9,586 bases of DNA from NCBI GenBank assembly GCA_035417425.1, contig DAOLPD010000118.1, positions 1-9,586 on the forward strand, written 5' to 3'. A model generated the notes under the pieces. That model was not told the DNA's origin and searched no databases. It worked only from the letters and a program-made list of their open reading frames with translations. Origin of the DNA: BRH-c25 sp035417425 (GTDB lineage Bacteria; Bacillota; Clostridia; Lutisporales; Lutisporaceae). Positions within the stretch are counted from its first letter, which is position 1. Every line of letters starts with the position of its first letter. The position numbers were made by a program, and so were the translations under genes. Positions 6,997-9,586 of the stretch are shown piece after piece.

Positions 6997-6998
6997 TA

Positions 6999-7325
6999 AT
7001 GGCATACATTCCGGAACAGGGAGATATCTGCCGGATTACACTGAATCCGCAATCCGGGCATGAACAGAGAGGCCGAAGGCCTGCCCTTGTAGTAAGCAAC
7101 AAGGAATACAACAGAATAACAGGCTTATCAATATGCTGTCCCATAACAAACACCGATAATAAGTTTCCGTTGCATGTCAAAATATCAGGCTGCACAACAA
7201 CCGGCTTTGTAATGATAGAGCACTTGAAGTCGCTGGATTACAAGTCAAGGCAGGCTGAATTTATAGAAAAACTTGACGAAGATACGCTGATTGAGGTACT
7301 GTCAAGAATTAATGCGTGTTTGTAG
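6999..7325 (+). CDS. mazF: MazF toxin, sequence-specific mRNA endoribonuclease
   Basis: The product (108 aa) is a PemK/MazF-family toxin that cleaves RNA at short single-stranded motifs; the motif cannot be predicted here. The opening YIPEQGDICRITLNPQSGHEQ and GRRPALVVS match E. coli MazF. Arg27 and Thr50 align with its catalytic Arg29 and Thr52, so it looks active. CPITNT and MIEHLKSLDY are the expected later strands. The start at 6999 follows GAGGAG at the end of mazE with 8-nt spacing; a longer in-frame start at 6963 would overlap mazE and lacks a ribosome site. Translational coupling with mazE (2-nt gap) fits antitoxin excess. A weak terminator-like repeat follows. Confidence 0.93.
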   Translation: MAYIPEQGDICRITLNPQSGHEQRGRRPALVVSNKEYNRITGLSICCPITNTDNKFPLHVKISGCTTTGFVMIEHLKSLDYKSRQAEFIEKLDEDTLIEVLSRINACL

Positions 7326-7346
7326 AAGGCATATCTTTATCTTCTT

Positions 7347-7408
7347 AAAAAGCAAACGCCGGATAGGTCTATTGGTCAGTTAACAGATACTCTCGAGATT
7401 TGCTTTTT
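7347..7408. terminator. Possible bidirectional terminator after mazF
   Basis: AAAAAGCAAA (7347-7356) and TTTGCTTTTT (7399-7408) are perfect 10-bp complements with a 42-nt loop. The right arm ends in six T residues, giving a U-tail for mazEF transcripts; the left arm gives the same for leftward transcripts. The long loop and AT-rich stem make it weaker than the msrAB terminator. Confidence 0.4.
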
Positions 7409-7410
7409 TA

Positions 7411-7617
7411 ATGACTGCCTGTTTGATGTGTTTGGCACATATTAGTTTGTTATACTTCTAAGGCCAACCCGATTAGTTTGCAGGCGCAATACTAATACCT
7501 CCTAAATTATTACTCTCACATCTAAGAGATAATGGTGCTATAGTGAGAAACTAAAGTAATAAATAGCAAGGTAAAATGCTTAATTCGCAATATGTGTAAT
7601 GCTAAGTGCAATAAGAA
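7411..7617. other. Gene-free stretch with stem-loop and orphan ribosome site
   Basis: No credible gene is seen. An imperfect inverted repeat at 7507-7562 pairs TTATTACT with AGTAATAA (8 bp) and CTCAC with GTGAG (5 bp), with a 7-nt bulge on one side. Directly beyond it on the minus strand is a perfect AGGAGG (7503-7498), followed 8 nt later only by a TTG with a 15-codon frame (7489-7442). ATTAGTTTG occurs twice (7441-7449 and 7472-7480). The AT-rich composition of the right-hand region begins about here. Confidence 0.4.
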
Positions 7618-7767
7618 TCACTTTAAAGCCTCAATGAACATACTATTGCATTTAGGGCAAATAATTGGATATGCGGGTACCCTTTTATGTTCTGCTTCCC
7701 CCTTTTCAAAAACTTTTCTTTCAAAAACAAAACCACAATTTTTACATATGAATTTTTTAATTACCAT
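7618..7767 (-). CDS. 49-residue zinc-ribbon protein behind the TIR gene
   Basis: A small protein of 49 aa with two CxxC knuckles, Cys8/Cys11 (FICKNCGF) and Cys37/Cys40 (IICPKCNS), spaced 25 residues apart: a minimal zinc ribbon with no room for another domain. The middle is basic and polar (ERKVFEKGEAEHKR). The start at 7767 has AGGGGGG upstream, and that site overlaps the TAG stop of the TIR gene (12-nt gap), so the two are almost surely cotranscribed and translationally coupled. Such mini zinc ribbons bind nucleic acid or protein partners; the family and role here are not recognised. It may be an accessory or regulator of the TIR protein. I infer that it is real from the cysteine spacing, the ribosome site and the tight coupling. 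Confidence 0.75.
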   Translation of the reverse strand: MVIKKFICKNCGFVFERKVFEKGEAEHKRVPAYPIICPKCNSMFIEALK

Positions 7768-7779
7768 ACACTAGCCCCC

Positions 7780-8718
7780 CTAATAATTTAACCCTTCAGT
7801 AAACCGCCTCCATAAATATACAGTAGCTTGATTAATATTTAATAAGCCATTTTCTAAGTCTCTATAACCACTTGACCACATGGCAGAAGGTTTTAATCCT
7901 AATTCATAATCATCTGTTTCAACCATAAGCCAATCGTTTAGAAACCCATCATTTTCTATATCAGTATTGCCTTCGGAATAAGAAATCGAGTTAGGAGATA
8001 TGCCCCCACCAGTCCAAATCTTACAGCTACATTTTGTTTCACCATACATATATATTCTACAAATAAATTTGAAGTTATGAATATCAACAATATCCGTTTG
8101 AATTTCCGGGATGGAACTTTGTAGTTTAGACAATGCATTTCCGAAATATGCTCTTATACTATTAAAAGCTTCTCTTAAAAAAATATCTTTATCTCTTGCA
8201 GTAAACTTCTTCTTGATTCTTGGTATAGGTATATCTATTTCCTCCTGATGCTTTCCTTCCTGTTGCTCGATTTGTATGCGTGTTGTGCCTGAGTTTCTTG
8301 TTAGTCTTGCTTTTAAAGCATCAACAATTTCAAATTTATTATTTTCATCCCACGAAAAGTATAGCTTATCGTTTAAGAGCGGAAAGGTTTTCAATATTTC
8401 TTTTCTTTCTTCATTGTTCCCAACAATAAGTGGAAGAACAAGTACTTTTCCTGATGATGCTTCTATGTTAAGAGCTGAATTTAACTCTTTTTGAGGCCAT
8501 TTCTTTAATAAAAATGTTTTGCTTAGGATAACAATTACATATCGAGAAATACGAAGGCCTTCGTTCACTTTTTCGGTAAGACTATCTCCCCATTTAATCT
8601 CAGCTTTGTCAAGCCAATATGTTATTTGTGCTTGATCTAATACTTGAGTTAAAGGTACCACAACATTTGATTTATCCTCACTTGCATGACATATAAAAAT
8701 ATCTCTTTGCATGCTCAT
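7780..8718 (-). CDS. TIR-domain protein with C-terminal putative sensor domain
   Basis: The 312-aa product starts with a TIR domain (about 5-140): DIFICHASEDK (6-16), LDKAEIKWGDSLTEKVNEGLRISRYVIVILSKTFL split over strands and helices to residue 70, and WPQKEL (74-79). Glu78 of WPQKEL aligns with the catalytic glutamate of NAD-cleaving TIR domains such as SARM1. A charged linker (about 141-168) leads to a separate C-terminal domain (about 169-312) beginning KKFTARDKDIFLREAFNSI and containing KIWTGGG and an aromatic-rich end. I recall similar tails in other bacterial TIR and defence-associated proteins but cannot name the family. No membrane segment is seen, so it is cytosolic. Likely role: infection sensing leading to NAD depletion or a nucleotide signal (inferred). 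The start at 8718 has GGAGGAG 8 nt upstream. It is coupled to the zinc-ribbon gene and is AT-rich compared with the glp genes. Confidence 0.85.
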   Translation of the reverse strand: MSMQRDIFICHASEDKSNVVVPLTQVLDQAQITYWLDKAEIKWGDSLTEKVNEGLRISRYVIVILSKTFLLKKWPQKELNSALNIEASSGKVLVLPLIVGNNEERKEILKTFPLLNDKLYFSWDENNKFEIVDALKARLTRNSGTTRIQIEQQEGKHQEEIDIPIPRIKKKFTARDKDIFLREAFNSIRAYFGNALSKLQSSIPEIQTDIVDIHNFKFICRIYMYGETKCSCKIWTGGGISPNSISYSEGNTDIENDGFLNDWLMVETDDYELGLKPSAMWSSGYRDLENGLLNINQATVYLWRRFTEGLNY

Positions 8719-8810
8719 AAGTCTTACTCCTCCTTTATATATATTGTGTAATATTGTATTGAACTACCAACTATCAACTTGCTATCTGTATAACATAGCC
8801 ATAAATTACA

Positions 8811-8852
8811 ATAATCTCCTGTTATGTAAATAGTAACATAACAGGAGATTAT
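8811..8852. repeat. 17-bp perfect inverted repeat upstream of the TIR gene
   Basis: ATAATCTCCTGTTATGT (8811-8827) and ACATAACAGGAGATTAT (8836-8852) are exact complements around an 8-nt loop. It lies in the 229-nt gap between the RelE-type toxin gene and the TIR gene, about 95 bp before the TIR start. A good U-tract is missing on both sides, so it is not a classic terminator; an operator, a small structured RNA or a mobile-element relic are options. Confidence 0.7.
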
Positions 8853-8947
8853 ATTCAATAAATCGACTTCTTTCTCTGCCATATAACAGGTTAGCAGTTT
8901 CAGGAGCATTATTGCCACTGTCAAAGTCAGACTATTGGAATAAATAG

Positions 8948-9208
8948 TTAATTTAAAACGTCATGTTCTCCTACCATAATTAGCAAAATTATTGTTCCCT
9001 CTTCATAATTCCAAATAATCCTATAATTCATATTAATACTGCTTTCAAAATATCCTGAAGAAATATGTCTTTTAGTTCTCAAGCTTGGATGGCTGGGATC
9101 TTCTTGTAAAATCTTAAGTTTTTCCTTAACCTTCCTTTGAACATCAGAAGGCAGCTTTTTTAGCTGTCTTGTAAATTTGGGTGTAGATTCAAATTTGAAA
9201 TTACCCAT
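8948..9208 (-). CDS. RelE/ParE-superfamily toxin
   Basis: The 86-aa product matches the small RelE/ParE toxin fold: FKFESTPKFTRQLKKLPSDVQRKVKEKLKIL (5-34) gives the first strand and the two-helix hairpin. SLRTKRHI (42-49), NYRIIW (61-66) and the closing VGEHDVLN (79-86) provide the strands and the late His (82) seen in ribosome-dependent mRNA-cleaving members such as YafQ and RelE. Basic residues Arg44, Lys46 and Arg63 are candidate active-site groups. mRNA cleavage is therefore more likely than gyrase poisoning, but sequence alone does not settle this. The start codon overlaps the end of the antitoxin gene by 8 nt (ATGGGTAA), so translation is coupled. It lies upstream of, and in the same direction as, the TIR gene. 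Confidence 0.88.
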   Translation of the reverse strand: MGNFKFESTPKFTRQLKKLPSDVQRKVKEKLKILQEDPSHPSLRTKRHISSGYFESSINMNYRIIWNYEEGTIILLIMVGEHDVLN

Positions 9209-9485
9209 TTGTTTCTGCCCCTATATCATTAAACATATCATCAACAGTATCATATGTTTTAATATTCCCTTTCGCTTTTTCTACCCTATACTCTTCAAGT
9301 GCCTCCTTAATCTCCTTGCCCAATTCAGTCTCAAAAAAGTCTTTTTCTATTACTTCAACAGGTGTCATTACAATTCTGCCATTAACAACCTCAAGTTGAA
9401 GCTGGTCATTAATTTTAAGCTTAAGCTTTTTTACGATATCGGCTGGGATTGTAACCTGATTCTTATTTTTGATTTTAGTAATCAT
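9201..9485 (-). CDS. AbrB-family antitoxin paired with the RelE/ParE toxin
   Basis: The product (94 aa) opens with a SpoVT/AbrB DNA-binding domain (1-45): KIKNKNQVTIPADIVKKL and INDQLQLEVVNGRIVM. A helical, acidic C-terminal half (about 49-94) follows, with KGNIKTYDTVDDMFNDIG resembling RelB/Phd-type toxin-wrapping tails. It should neutralise the overlapping toxin and repress the shared promoter. The start at 9485 has a very strong AAGGAGGGTGAT site. A perfect TATAAT promoter with an extended TG element lies upstream. It shares the fold, but not the C-terminal type, with the MazE at 6745-6996. Confidence 0.88.
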   Translation of the reverse strand: MITKIKNKNQVTIPADIVKKLKLKINDQLQLEVVNGRIVMTPVEVIEKDFFETELGKEIKEALEEYRVEKAKGNIKTYDTVDDMFNDIGAETNG

Positions 9486-9509
9486 TATATCACCCTCCTT
9501 TCGGATACA

Positions 9510-9525
9510 AAGTTAGAAAGTTAGA
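9510..9525 (-). repeat. Tandem 8-bp repeat in the antitoxin leader
   Basis: AAGTTAGA is repeated back to back between the predicted transcription start and the ribosome site of the antitoxin gene. Two identical half-sites here could be an operator for the AbrB-type antitoxin; a chance repeat is also possible. Confidence 0.35.
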
Positions 9526-9538
9526 ATTTCTTACTCCC

Positions 9539-9568
9539 ATTATACCACTTTTATTTACTTTTATACAA
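9539..9568 (-). promoter_or_regulatory. Promoter of the AbrB-RelE toxin-antitoxin operon
   Basis: On the minus strand TATAAT (9544-9539) is preceded by TGG, giving an extended -10. A partial -35 TTGTAT (9568-9563, 4 of 6) lies 18 nt upstream. Transcription would begin near 9532, about 47 nt before the antitoxin start. Confidence 0.65.
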
Positions 9569-9586
9569 CTCCAATATTATCAAATT

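Noticed and set aside
6963..6998. Longer mazF start overlapping mazE
   Set aside because: No ribosome site in front of it, and homology with E. coli MazF begins at the ATG at 6999, which is preceded by GAGGAG.
7507..7562. T-box or other known riboswitch
   Set aside because: No T-box or other recognised riboswitch core sequence is visible, and no amino-acid or cofactor gene follows on either strand.
8724..8924. 66-codon minus-strand frame just before the TIR gene
   Set aside because: It needs a TTG start with no ribosome site, crosses the 17-bp palindrome, and has no recognisable domain.
1..9586. CRISPR array, tRNA or rRNA genes, intact insertion sequence
   Set aside because: No regularly spaced repeats, cloverleaf-like segments, conserved rRNA blocks or transposase reading frame were seen.

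Overview
The window comes from a Gram-positive, low-to-mid G+C bacterium, most likely an anaerobic member of the Clostridia. The grounds are strong AGGAGG-type ribosome sites, very short gaps between same-strand genes, and a GlpP-type glycerol operon whose dehydrogenase carries a C-terminal 2Fe-2S domain and is followed by a second flavoprotein. Species cannot be named from this sequence.

Positions 1-5359, minus strand, hold a glycerol utilisation cluster. In transcription order it reads glpP (RNA-binding antiterminator), glpF (glycerol channel), glpK (glycerol kinase), a GlpA-like FAD glycerol-3-phosphate dehydrogenase with a BFD-type 2Fe-2S domain, and a second FAD/NAD(P) oxidoreductase cut by the window start. 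Glycerol enters through GlpF and GlpK phosphorylates it. The dehydrogenase oxidises glycerol-3-phosphate to dihydroxyacetone phosphate, and electrons probably leave through the partner flavoprotein. The glpK-dehydrogenase gap (2178-2429) contains a large terminator-like hairpin placed where a GlpP-controlled antitermination site would be expected. GlpK has Glu where the PTS-controlled Firmicute enzymes have the phosphorylatable His.

Positions 5547-7408 hold msrAB (minus strand, methionine sulfoxide repair, with its own terminator), diverging from a classical mazEF toxin-antitoxin pair (plus strand). Their start regions share a 29-bp near-perfect palindrome that overlaps two face-to-face sigma-A-like promoters, so MazE(F) autoregulation could also affect msrAB.

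Positions 7411-9586 are visibly more AT-rich and look acquired. On the minus strand, in transcription order, they carry an AbrB-type antitoxin plus RelE/ParE toxin pair (8-nt overlap), a 17-bp perfect hairpin, a TIR-domain protein with a distinct C-terminal domain, and a 49-residue zinc-ribbon protein just 12 nt behind it. The TIR plus mini-zinc-ribbon pair, flanked on both sides by toxin-antitoxin modules, is the best candidate here for an undescribed (probably anti-phage) system. No rRNA, tRNA, CRISPR array or intact transposase was seen.
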